Shown: positions 18,344 to 26,300 of the stretch, in pieces
Numbering within the stretch: the stretch's first letter is position 1
Layout of the letters: every line of letters starts with the position of its first letter
DNA from: Desulforadius tongensis
Lineage (GTDB): Bacteria; Bacillota; Desulfotomaculia; Desulfotomaculales; Desulfohalotomaculaceae
Direction: 5' to 3'
Length of the DNA stretch: 39,017 nt
Assembly: GCF_016907915.1 (NCBI RefSeq)
Contig: NZ_JAFBCW010000028.1
Span: 1-39,017, forward strand
Made by a program: the position numbers and the translations under genes
The notes under the pieces: model-generated
Seen by the model: the letters and a program-made list of their open reading frames with translations, nothing else
The model's database searches: none
What the model was told of the DNA's origin: nothing

Positions 18344-19115
18344 CAGTTCTATGGTACAGCCCCAGGCCAAAAAGAGATTATTTATCGGCCTGTTGGCTGC
18401 CAGCTTACTGGCCGTGCTGGCGCTGGCGGGAATACTGTGGTATTTAATTTCCCATCCCACCACCGTACTGCAGCAGGTATTATTAGTTATGCTGATTGGG
18501 GCCATAATAATAATGATGGTGGCGGTGGCCTTTGGCATAGGCGGTATTGTGCTGACCATTTGGCTGGCTAAAACCATTACCCCGCTGCAGCCGCTGATGA
18601 GAGTGGCTATCAGCCTGCTGTTTCCGGTGGCCATTGGGCTGGGAAGAATATTTAAGATAGATACCGATAAAATAAAAAGATCCTTTATTGAAGTCAATAA
18701 CCAGCTGGTGCGGACCAAGGAGTTAAAAATAAAACCTTCCCAGCTGCTGGTACTGGCACCCCACTGTCTGCAAAAAAGCAGCTGCCCGCATAAAATAACC
18801 ACTGACATAAGTAATTGTAAAAGGTGCGGCGGGTGCCCGGTGGATAAACTGCTGGAAATTAGAGATCGCTGGGGAGTAAAGGTGGGGCTGGCCACCGGGG
18901 GGACACTGGCCCGCAAGTATGTAAAGGAATACCGCCCCAAAGCAGTGGTGGCCATTGCCTGTGAACGGGACCTGGCCAGCGGCATCCAGGACGCCAGTCC
19001 CCTGCCGGTACTGGGAGTATTAAACGAACGTCCCTTTGGGCCCTGTTTTAACACCCAGATATCCGTTCCCCGGGTGGAAGAGGCGATAAGATATTTTGCA
19101 GAGGTGGAAAAGTAA
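18336..19115 (+). CDS. DUF116 family membrane-anchored cysteine-rich protein
   Basis: The 259-aa protein starts with two hydrophobic segments (FIGLLAASLLAVLALAGILW and a longer stretch around VMLIGAIIIMMVAVAFGIGG). The soluble C-terminal domain carries a cysteine cluster (CLQKSSCPHK, then CKRCGGCPVDKLLE) followed by ATGGTLARKYVKEYRPKAVV and ACERDLASGI, which I recognise as DUF116. The cysteines could bind a metal or an Fe-S cluster; no function is known to me. ATG at 18336 is chosen: GGGAGG lies about 11 nt upstream, and the start overlaps the fmt stop. Its stop overlaps rsmB by 1 nt, placing it firmly in the fmt-rsmB message. Confidence 0.8.
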   Translation: MISSSMVQPQAKKRLFIGLLAASLLAVLALAGILWYLISHPTTVLQQVLLVMLIGAIIIMMVAVAFGIGGIVLTIWLAKTITPLQPLMRVAISLLFPVAIGLGRIFKIDTDKIKRSFIEVNNQLVRTKELKIKPSQLLVLAPHCLQKSSCPHKITTDISNCKRCGGCPVDKLLEIRDRWGVKVGLATGGTLARKYVKEYRPKAVVAIACERDLASGIQDASPLPVLGVLNERPFGPCFNTQISVPRVEEAIRYFAEVEK

Positions 19116-20473
19116 TGACAAAGGTTACAGCCAGGGAACTGGCCCTAAAAGTATTAAAAGCGGTGGAAGAGGAAGGGGCTTATGCTAACCTGGCTTTAAA
19201 CAAAATACTGGAAAAGTACCAGCCCGGGAAACTCGACCGGGCTTTTACTACAGAATTAACCTATGGTACATTACGAACATTAAACACCCTGGACTGGGTG
19301 ATATCCCGGTTTTTAAAACAACCGCTGGCATCGCAAACGGTTTGGGTGCGCAACATATTGAGACTGGGAACCTACCAGCTGCTGTTTTTAGAAAAGATAC
19401 CTCCTGCCGCTGCCTGTAACGAGGCTGTGGAACTGGCCAAAAAATATGCCCATGGTGGAGTGGTGAAGTTTGTAAACGGTGTGCTGCGGAACATTACCCG
19501 CAACCTGGATCAAATTGAGTACCCTGACATCAACAGTGATCCGGTAGGCCACGTGTCGCTGAAATATTCTCACCCCAGTTGGTTGGTGGAAAGGTGGTTG
19601 AAGGAATACGGGATTAAAGAAACGATTGCATTGTGTAAAGCCAACAATCTTACCCCACCTAACACTATACGTACCAACACACTGCGCCTCAGCCGGGATG
19701 AACTGATAGAAAAGCTGCATCAAGAAGGAGTTAAAACAGAGAAAACCAGGTATGCCGTGGAAGGGCTGAATATTAAAGACTTTTTATCCTTCCGGTCATT
19801 AAAATCCTTTCAGGAAGGGTTATTTCAAGTGCAGGATGAAAGTTCCATGCTGGTGGGGCACGCGTTAAACCCTGCCCACGGGTCCAGGGTGATTGATGCT
19901 GCCGCTGCCCCCGGGGGTAAAACTACCCATCTGGCCCAGCTGATGGAAAACACCGGGGTGATAATGGCCTTTGACCTGCATGAGCATAAAATAAACTTAA
20001 TAAATGACAACTGCCGCCGGTTGGGCATTACCAACGTTAAAGGAAAGGCGAAGGACGCCAGGGAAATAGCTGCTGAATTTGAAAACTGGGCGGATTACGT
20101 TTTACTGGATGCCCCCTGCTCCGGCCTGGGTGTGCTGCGCCGCCGCGCCGATGTCAGGTGGCGCAAGGAAGCCTACCAGATTTCAGCCATAGTAAAACTG
20201 CAGCGGGAAATGCTGGAAAGCGTATGCCGGTGTGTAAGACCCGGCGGTGTACTGCTGTACAGTACCTGTACCATTACCAAGGAAGAAAATATAAATCAAA
20301 TAAGATCTTTTCTGGCCAAACACAGTGAATTTAGATTAGAAGATTTAACCCCGCTGCTGCCCGCTGCTCTGTCCGGTGAACCGGGGGTCCGGCAGGGGTA
20401 TATACAGTTGCTTCCCCATGTGCACGGAATGGACGGCTTTTTCATGGCCAGAATGAGGAAAAGAGGAATTTAA
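19115..20473 (+). CDS. rsmB: 16S rRNA (cytosine-967-C5)-methyltransferase
   Basis: Methylates C967 of 16S rRNA using S-adenosylmethionine. The 452-aa protein has an N-terminal NusB-like RNA-binding domain (about 1-140, ARELALKVLKAVEEEGAYANLAL) and a C-terminal NOL1/NOP2/Sun methyltransferase domain. The latter contains DAAAAPGGKTTHLAQLM (SAM loop), LLDAPCSGLGVLRRR (motif IV with first catalytic Cys) and LLYSTCTITKEEN (second Cys). ATG shares one base with the preceding stop (TAATG). The fmt-rsmB-rlmN order agrees with other Firmicutes. Confidence 0.96.
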   Translation: MTKVTARELALKVLKAVEEEGAYANLALNKILEKYQPGKLDRAFTTELTYGTLRTLNTLDWVISRFLKQPLASQTVWVRNILRLGTYQLLFLEKIPPAAACNEAVELAKKYAHGGVVKFVNGVLRNITRNLDQIEYPDINSDPVGHVSLKYSHPSWLVERWLKEYGIKETIALCKANNLTPPNTIRTNTLRLSRDELIEKLHQEGVKTEKTRYAVEGLNIKDFLSFRSLKSFQEGLFQVQDESSMLVGHALNPAHGSRVIDAAAAPGGKTTHLAQLMENTGVIMAFDLHEHKINLINDNCRRLGITNVKGKAKDAREIAAEFENWADYVLLDAPCSGLGVLRRRADVRWRKEAYQISAIVKLQREMLESVCRCVRPGGVLLYSTCTITKEENINQIRSFLAKHSEFRLEDLTPLLPAALSGEPGVRQGYIQLLPHVHGMDGFFMARMRKRGI

Positions 20474-20516
20474 TCAAAAAACAGAGAATATCCCCATATT
20501 GATAAGAGGCGGTAAT

Positions 20517-21578
20517 ATGGCCAAGGTTAATTTGATGGATTTAACTTTAGAGCAGATGAAAGAATTTTTGATTAATATCGGTGAAGAACCCTATCGAGGG
20601 AAACAGTTATGCCAGTGGGTTTTGCAGAAGGGCGTTAAAGATTTTAATGCCATGACCAACATTTCTAAGGCTTTACGCCAAAAACTGGAGCGGTTGGCTG
20701 CATTGGGCGGGGTAAATATCCTGGCCAGGCAGGAATCCGCTGGCGGTGACACCGTGAAATACCTTTTTCAATTTCCCGACGGGCAGGCGGTGGAAAGTGT
20801 ATTAATGAAACATTCCTACGGCCGTACTGCCTGTGTTTCCACCCAGGTGGGATGCCGGATGGGCTGTCGTTTTTGTGCTTCCACCATAGAAGGGATGGTG
20901 CGCAATTTAAAGGCCGGGGAAATTTACGACCAGGTGCTGGCAATACAAAGGGACACCGGGGAGCGGGTAAGTCACGTGGTATTAATGGGCAGCGGCGAAC
21001 CGCTGGATAACTACGATAATGCGGTACAGTTCATTAAAAATGTAACTGCGCCCTACGGCTTAAATATCAGTTACCGGCATATCACACTGAGCACCTGTGG
21101 GATAGTGCCGGGGATAAAAAAACTGGCCCGGGAAAAAATGCCCATAACGCTGGCTGTATCACTGCACGCCCCCAATGACCGGTTGAGGAACCAATTAATG
21201 CCCATAAACCGCAGGTACCCCCTTGGCCAGCTGATACCGGCCTGCAGAGAGTATGCGCAGGTTACCGGCAGAAGGATAACCTTTGAATATTCTCTCATAA
21301 AGGATGTCAATGACCGGGCTGAACATGCCAGTGAACTGGGAGAACTGCTAAAGCACATATCCTGTCATGTCAATCTTATTCCGGTGAACCCGGTAAGGGA
21401 GCGGGGCTTTAACCGTACACCCCAAGAACAGGTTAACAGGTTCAAAAACATATTAGCAGAACGGGGTATAAATGCCACCGTAAGAAAAGAAATGGGTACG
21501 GATATTGACGCGGCATGCGGCCAGCTGCGGCGGAAAACAATGAAAGCCGGGTTACCACAGGGTGGTACCACCGGGTAA
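20517..21578 (+). CDS. rlmN: Dual-specificity 23S rRNA/tRNA adenine-C2 methyltransferase (radical SAM)
   Basis: RlmN methylates A2503 of 23S rRNA and A37 of some tRNAs. The 353-aa protein has the N-terminal helical domain (LTLEQMKEFLINIGEEPYRGKQLCQW), the radical SAM CxxxCxxC motif in STQVGCRMGCRFCAST, LMGSGEPLDNYDN, SLHAPNDRLRNQLMPINRRY, and the C-terminal Cys in DIDAACGQLRRK that forms the protein-RNA crosslink. ATG at 20517 is selected over an upstream TTG because AGAGGCGG precedes it directly. Confidence 0.96.
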   Translation: MAKVNLMDLTLEQMKEFLINIGEEPYRGKQLCQWVLQKGVKDFNAMTNISKALRQKLERLAALGGVNILARQESAGGDTVKYLFQFPDGQAVESVLMKHSYGRTACVSTQVGCRMGCRFCASTIEGMVRNLKAGEIYDQVLAIQRDTGERVSHVVLMGSGEPLDNYDNAVQFIKNVTAPYGLNISYRHITLSTCGIVPGIKKLAREKMPITLAVSLHAPNDRLRNQLMPINRRYPLGQLIPACREYAQVTGRRITFEYSLIKDVNDRAEHASELGELLKHISCHVNLIPVNPVRERGFNRTPQEQVNRFKNILAERGINATVRKEMGTDIDAACGQLRRKTMKAGLPQGGTTG

Positions 21579-21645
21579 TGAAAAACCCCGGCAGCCGTTT
21601 GCCATTTATAAAAAAACGCATTTGAAAAACTAAAGAGGTGAAAAA

Positions 21646-22422
21646 ATGGGCCTCTTTTCTGACTGGGAAAGTAATCTTGAAAAATACATAGAAAAATTCT
21701 TCAGGGGTAAGTTAAAAAGCCATGTCCAGCCGGTGGACATAGCTAAAAAACTTTACCGGGAAATGATAAGTTACCGCCGGGTAAGTGTAAATAAAATCTA
21801 TGTTCCCAATGAATATAAGGTGCTGCTGCACCCGGGGGACTGGGAAAGTATAGGGGCCTTCCACAAATCACTGGTGCTGGAATTACAAGACTACCTGGTA
21901 CAAAAAGCCCGGGAAAAAGAATTGACACCGGTGGCCCCGCCGGTGGTAATATTGAAAAAGAGCGATGACATAGAACCGGGGGAGATGGAAGTACAGGCTT
22001 CCTTTAGTGAAGCGGTACCGGTAAACAGGGAATTAATACGGCGGAAACAAAAAGAAAAGGAACCGCCGGATACCAATCAGGACACCATGCTGTACAAACC
22101 GGTAAAGGATTCTGCCATGCCGAAACCGGAAAAAACATATCGCCTGGTGGTGGAAGAAGGACAGGATAAAGGCAAAGAATTTCCTTTGGGAAATTACCGG
22201 ATGGTGATAGGTAGGCGGGATACCTGCGATATTGTACTGGCAGACCCCAGCGTCTCCAGGCGTCATGCCCAGCTGGACAATCAGGACAGCCGGTATGTGC
22301 TGACAGATCTGAACAGCACCAACGGAACCTTTGTAAACGGGGAAAAAATAACCAAAAAACTGCTGGAACCGGAGGATGTCATAACCATTGGTACTACAGT
22401 CTGCATTTTCAAGGTGGATTAG
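21646..22422 (+). CDS. fhaA: FhaA-like protein: DUF3662 domain plus FHA domain
   Basis: The 258-aa protein has an N-terminal DUF3662 domain (about 1-115: LFSDWESNLEKYIEKFFRGK, then VQPVDIAKKLYREM and VYVPN-like IYVPNEYKVLL). A charged linker follows, and then a C-terminal FHA domain (about 165-258: GNYRMVIGRRDTCDIVLADP, SVSRRHAQL, LTDLNSTNGTFVNGEKI). FHA domains bind phosphothreonine peptides. In mycobacteria FhaA binds phosphorylated MviN to restrain wall synthesis. It leads a set with a second FHA gene, a phosphatase, RodA, a PBP and a kinase, so it is likely a reader of PknB phosphorylation. Confidence 0.88.
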   Translation: MGLFSDWESNLEKYIEKFFRGKLKSHVQPVDIAKKLYREMISYRRVSVNKIYVPNEYKVLLHPGDWESIGAFHKSLVLELQDYLVQKAREKELTPVAPPVVILKKSDDIEPGEMEVQASFSEAVPVNRELIRRKQKEKEPPDTNQDTMLYKPVKDSAMPKPEKTYRLVVEEGQDKGKEFPLGNYRMVIGRRDTCDIVLADPSVSRRHAQLDNQDSRYVLTDLNSTNGTFVNGEKITKKLLEPEDVITIGTTVCIFKVD

Positions 22423-22424
22423 CG

Positions 22425-22940
22425 ATGTTAGAAAAACTTTTGTTGGTGCTGCAGTTTTTATTTTTAGGGACATTTTATTTGTTTTTATTTAAACTTACTT
22501 TGACTATACTGGAAGATCTGCGCAATCAATGCGGCGGTATAAAAAAACGGCCGGGCCGGGCAGAGAAACTTGACCTGCAGCCGGAACAGGGCGGGGCCGG
22601 GTTGATTGTACTGGCCAGTACGGACCATGAACTCCCCCCCGGCACCCAGATACCCCTTGGTAATCACACAACACTGGGTAGGGACTCTGCAAGCCGGGTG
22701 AGAGTTAAAGATAAATTCGTTTCTTCTCAACATGCGGTTATCAGTTACCGGAACGGCCAATACTGGATTGAAGATCTGGGCAGCTTAAACGGGACCTATG
22801 TAAATGAAGTAAAATTAGAACAACCTGTTGTGCTGGCTGATGGTGACAGGCTGCGAGTTGGGGGAGTTAGTTTTCAATTTGTGAGGTGGGCTTATGCGGT
22901 GGAGCCAAATAACAGAGGTGGGATTGGTCAGACCGGATAA
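22425..22940 (+). CDS. fhaB: FhaB-like membrane-anchored FHA protein
   Basis: The 171-aa protein has one N-terminal membrane segment (KLLLVLQFLFLGTFYLFLFK), a linker rich in charged residues, and a C-terminal FHA domain with IPLGNHTTLGRDSASRVRV, KFVSSQHAVISYRNG and IEDLGSLNGTYVNEVKL. This matches FhaB/FipA-type proteins that place a phosphothreonine-binding module at the division or elongation machinery. It starts 2 nt after fhaA, and its last 47 nt overlap the phosphatase gene in another frame. Confidence 0.87.
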   Translation: MLEKLLLVLQFLFLGTFYLFLFKLTLTILEDLRNQCGGIKKRPGRAEKLDLQPEQGGAGLIVLASTDHELPPGTQIPLGNHTTLGRDSASRVRVKDKFVSSQHAVISYRNGQYWIEDLGSLNGTYVNEVKLEQPVVLADGDRLRVGGVSFQFVRWAYAVEPNNRGGIGQTG

Positions 22941-23607
22941 CGAAGATAACCTGTTGATTTGTGCCGATATAGGATTATTTGTAGTAGCTGACGGTATGGG
23001 TGGGCACCAGGCCGGTGAAGTGGCCAGCCGGGAAGCGCTGCTGTGCCTAGAAGAACAAGTGCGAAAGATGCTGCCTGAAGCCGGTGATCGGGGGCAGATG
23101 ATGATCCAGGCCATGCACCGCGCTAATAAACATGTTTATGACCTGGCCAGCAAAAATGCCGGCCTGCACGGCATGGGTACCACCGTAACCGCCTGCCTGC
23201 TGGGGGACAAAGAAGTGCTGGTGGCCCATGTGGGAGACAGCCGGGCCTACCTGTTAAGGGATAACAAAATAACCCAGGTTACAGATGATCACTCACTGGT
23301 GGGCGAACTGGTCAAAAACGGCAGCATTACCGAAGAACTGGCCCAAATTCACCCCAAACGGAATATATTAACCCAAGCGGTGGGGGTTTTGCCCAGCATT
23401 GATGTGGATCTGTACAGGATTCCCCTGCATAAAGATGACAAGCTGCTTTTATGTACCGACGGCTTAACCAACCATCTCAAAGGCAGCGAGATAAACGAAA
23501 TTGTAAATAATTCCCGTGATCTTAACGATGCGGTAAAAAAATTAGCCAATGCTGCGCTGGAACAGGGTGGTACGGATAACGTGTCTATAATCTTAATTGA
23601 AATATAA
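22894..23607 (+). CDS. prpC: PP2C-family serine/threonine protein phosphatase (PrpC/Stp/PstP)
   Basis: Dephosphorylates targets of the PASTA kinase encoded 2.7 kb downstream. The 237-aa protein carries the PP2C metal-binding motifs VRPDNEDNLL, VVADGMGGHQAGEVAS, HVGDSRAYLLRDNK, VTDDHSLVGELVK, LLCTDGLTNHL and GGTDNVSIILIEI. It has no membrane segment, unlike mycobacterial PstP and like Bacillus PrpC. The ATG at 22894 lies inside the end of fhaB with AGGTGGG upstream. The conserved start WSQITEVGLVRPDNED supports this start and hence the overlap. Confidence 0.95.
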   Translation: MRWSQITEVGLVRPDNEDNLLICADIGLFVVADGMGGHQAGEVASREALLCLEEQVRKMLPEAGDRGQMMIQAMHRANKHVYDLASKNAGLHGMGTTVTACLLGDKEVLVAHVGDSRAYLLRDNKITQVTDDHSLVGELVKNGSITEELAQIHPKRNILTQAVGVLPSIDVDLYRIPLHKDDKLLLCTDGLTNHLKGSEINEIVNNSRDLNDAVKKLANAALEQGGTDNVSIILIEI

Positions 23608-23621
23608 ACAGGAGGCGGCCA

Positions 23622-24914
23622 ATGTTTGGCGCAATAGTTAATTCCAGACGGCGGGAGAGGAAACTGCTGTTATACAGCGGTGTTTACCAGTTTGTGGGTA
23701 TACTTATATTGTACCTGGGCGGGTTCTTTGATAAATTGCCCTCACATATGTGGGGGGTGGTTATAACCCTGGGTACGATACTGGCTTTTATGCTGGTCAG
23801 TGTTTTTTGGCAGTATAACGGGTTTAAAGCAGACCTGTTTTTACTGCCCATAACATCTGTTTTAACCGGCACCGGACTGGTTTTCCTGCTGCGGCTTGAA
23901 CCGCACTATGCCGTGCGCCAGTTTTTTTGGCTGCTGGTGGCCCTGGCAGCACTGGTGGTGGTAACCACACTATTGCGCAGCTGTCAAGTGTTATCGGAAT
24001 ACCAATACATTTACGCCCTGCTGGGGGCAGTGCTGCTGCTGCTGCCTATTTTCTTGGGGGTAGAACAGGGCGGTTCCCGCAGCTGGTTGGATTTTCAATT
24101 ATTTCAGGTGCAGACGTCAGAATTTGTAAAAATATTATTGGTGCTTTTTCTAGCTGCTTTTTTAGCTGAAAACAGAAGAATACTGTCAGCAGGCAGCGGT
24201 ACCTTACTTGGTGTTCCCATTCCCGGGGTTCGAGATTGGGGTCCAATGGTGGCCATGTGGACAGTGGCCTTAATTCTGCTGGTATTTCAGCGGGATTTGG
24301 GCGCGGCGCTGATATATTTCTGCACCTTCTTAGCCATGGTTTACGCGGCCACCGCCCGGGTTTTTTACATAATATTTGGACTGGTAACCTTCCTGCTTGG
24401 CGGGCTTAGCAGTTACTTTATATTCCATCACGTTCGCCAGCGGGTGGATATTTGGCTTAACCCCTGGCCGTATTTTGAAACCTCCGGCTACCAGGTGATT
24501 CAATCACTGTTTGCCATCGGCAGCGGTGGGATATTGGGCACCGGGTTGGGGGCGGGAAAACCGGATTTAATTCCGGCGGTGCACACCGATTTTATCTTTG
24601 CGGCCATATGTGAAGAAATGGGATTGCTGGGCGGTTTAGGCATTATTATATTATTTCTTTTATTTATCTACCGCGGTTTCAAAATTGCCCTTCAGGCCCG
24701 GGATGATTTTTCCGCCTTGATGGCAGCGGGGTTAACCTCATTAACGGGGCTGCAGGTGTTTATAATCGTGGCCGGGGTAATTAAATTACTTCCTCTCACC
24801 GGGATAACAATGCCCTACATAAGTTACGGGGGCAGTTCGCTGGTGGTTAACTTTATACTGCTGGGTTTACTGTTAAACGTTTCACACAGGGCGGGCTTGA
24901 ACAATGAAAAATAA
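23622..24914 (+). CDS. rodA: FtsW/RodA/SpoVE family peptidoglycan glycosyltransferase
   Basis: The 430-aa protein has about 10-12 membrane helices and SEDS-family motifs: GVEQGGSRSWLDF, QTSEFVKILLVLFLAAFLAE, LLVFQRDLGAALIYF, QVIQSLFAIGSGGILGTGLG (family 'Q.Sl.AI.sGG..G.G'), HTDFIFAAICEEMG and LPLTGITMPYISYGGSS. These SEDS proteins polymerise lipid II together with a class B PBP, encoded by the next gene, which overlaps by 11 nt. RodA versus FtsW cannot be settled by sequence alone; the neighbours favour the actinobacterial rodA position. GGAGG precedes the ATG by about 8 nt. Confidence 0.93.
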   Translation: MFGAIVNSRRRERKLLLYSGVYQFVGILILYLGGFFDKLPSHMWGVVITLGTILAFMLVSVFWQYNGFKADLFLLPITSVLTGTGLVFLLRLEPHYAVRQFFWLLVALAALVVVTTLLRSCQVLSEYQYIYALLGAVLLLLPIFLGVEQGGSRSWLDFQLFQVQTSEFVKILLVLFLAAFLAENRRILSAGSGTLLGVPIPGVRDWGPMVAMWTVALILLVFQRDLGAALIYFCTFLAMVYAATARVFYIIFGLVTFLLGGLSSYFIFHHVRQRVDIWLNPWPYFETSGYQVIQSLFAIGSGGILGTGLGAGKPDLIPAVHTDFIFAAICEEMGLLGGLGIIILFLLFIYRGFKIALQARDDFSALMAAGLTSLTGLQVFIIVAGVIKLLPLTGITMPYISYGGSSLVVNFILLGLLLNVSHRAGLNNEK

Positions 24915-26292
24915 CATTGGCAAACTGGGTTGCTTTTTAGTGGCCCTATTAATTGTATTAATATTTTATTTATCGTACGTACAATTGGAAACCGGCCCCC
25001 GTTTGGCTGCTCATCCTAAGAACCAGCGAGTTTTGGAGCAGATCAGCATAACCCAGAGGGGAAATATATATGACAGGAATAGAATACCATTGGCTGAAAC
25101 CCGCTGGGTTGACAACCACCGGCAGAGGTTTTACCCGTTTAAAAACGAAACCTGCCATTTGGTGGGATATACATCAAAAATATACGGGATTACCGGGTTG
25201 GAAGCGGCGTACAGCAAACAGCTGTTGGGGTTAACCGCTGCAGGCAGGTTTATAAACCTGGTGCGAAAAATACAGGGAAAGCCGCCGGCAGGGGAAGACT
25301 TGGTTTTAACATTGGATATAAAATTACAGCACCTGGCAGCAGAGCTGCTGGCAGAAACAAATAAGCCCGGGGCGCTGGTGGTTCTTGATCCCCGTACCGG
25401 GGCTGTTTTAGCTGCCGTTTCACAGCCATCCTTTGATCCCAATAACTTGGAAGAACAGTGGAAGGCGTTAATCAACAACCGGGATGCGCCGCTGTTAAAC
25501 CGGGCCTTCCAGGGGGCGTATCCACCGGGTTCGGTAATGAAGCTGATAACAGCGGCCGGGGCTTTATCGGCGGGCTATACCGGTGAAGAGATGTTTCACT
25601 GCCCGGGTTATTTAATGGTCGATGGATATAAACTGGCAGACAACGGGGTCCATGGAAACATAAACATTATTGAAGCTATTGTGGTGTCGTGTAATAAAGT
25701 ATTTGGAAAACTAGGCTTGGATTTGGGAAAAAAGAACTTCATGCAAACTGCCGAAAAATTTGGGTTTAAACAGGATTTTAATTTATCACTGGAGGTACGA
25801 CCCAGCACCATATCCAGTGACCGGGATATGGATGAAAAGGAATTGGCTTCAGCAGCAATAGGACAGGGTGAACTTCTGGTCAGCCCCCTGCACATGGCAC
25901 TGGTATCAGCGACCATTGCCAACGATGGGGTGATGATGCAGCCTTACCTGGTACAAGAGGTTATAAGCCCTTCGGGCCAAGTTTTATATCATCATAAACC
26001 CTCCGTTATGCAGCGGGCTGCCAGCAGTACCGTTTGCGCAGCAATTCGTAAAGCCATGATTGCCTCGGTGGAGCGGGGGACGGGAAAGGCAGCCCGTATA
26101 AAAAATGTCGCTGTGGCCGGCAAAACCGGTACCGCGGAGAATGAACACGGGCAGCCCCACGCCTGGTTTGTAGCTTTTGCACCTGCCCATCAACCGCGGG
26201 TGGCAGTGGCGGTAATCATAGAAAATGGCGGTTCAGGAGGAGCTGTGGCGGCACCCATCGCAAAACGGGTGATAATAGAGGCATTGAGGTGA
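24904..26292 (+). CDS. pbpA: Class B penicillin-binding protein (PbpA/FtsI-like transpeptidase)
   Basis: The 462-aa protein has one N-terminal membrane anchor (GCFLVALLIVLIFYLSYVQL), a short dimerisation region (RGNIYDRNRIPLAET) and a transpeptidase domain. The catalytic SxxK is in YPPGSVMKLITAAG, the SxN motif in VVSCNKVFGKLG, and KTG in VAGKTGTAENEHG. It cross-links peptidoglycan and pairs with the SEDS protein upstream. It is shorter than typical PBP2, matching the compact PbpA of mycobacteria. Its ATG lies inside the rodA end, and its stop overlaps the pknB ribosome binding site. Confidence 0.94.
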   Translation: MKNNIGKLGCFLVALLIVLIFYLSYVQLETGPRLAAHPKNQRVLEQISITQRGNIYDRNRIPLAETRWVDNHRQRFYPFKNETCHLVGYTSKIYGITGLEAAYSKQLLGLTAAGRFINLVRKIQGKPPAGEDLVLTLDIKLQHLAAELLAETNKPGALVVLDPRTGAVLAAVSQPSFDPNNLEEQWKALINNRDAPLLNRAFQGAYPPGSVMKLITAAGALSAGYTGEEMFHCPGYLMVDGYKLADNGVHGNINIIEAIVVSCNKVFGKLGLDLGKKNFMQTAEKFGFKQDFNLSLEVRPSTISSDRDMDEKELASAAIGQGELLVSPLHMALVSATIANDGVMMQPYLVQEVISPSGQVLYHHKPSVMQRAASSTVCAAIRKAMIASVERGTGKAARIKNVAVAGKTGTAENEHGQPHAWFVAFAPAHQPRVAVAVIIENGGSGGAVAAPIAKRVIIEALR

Positions 26293-26300
26293 TTTTGGTA

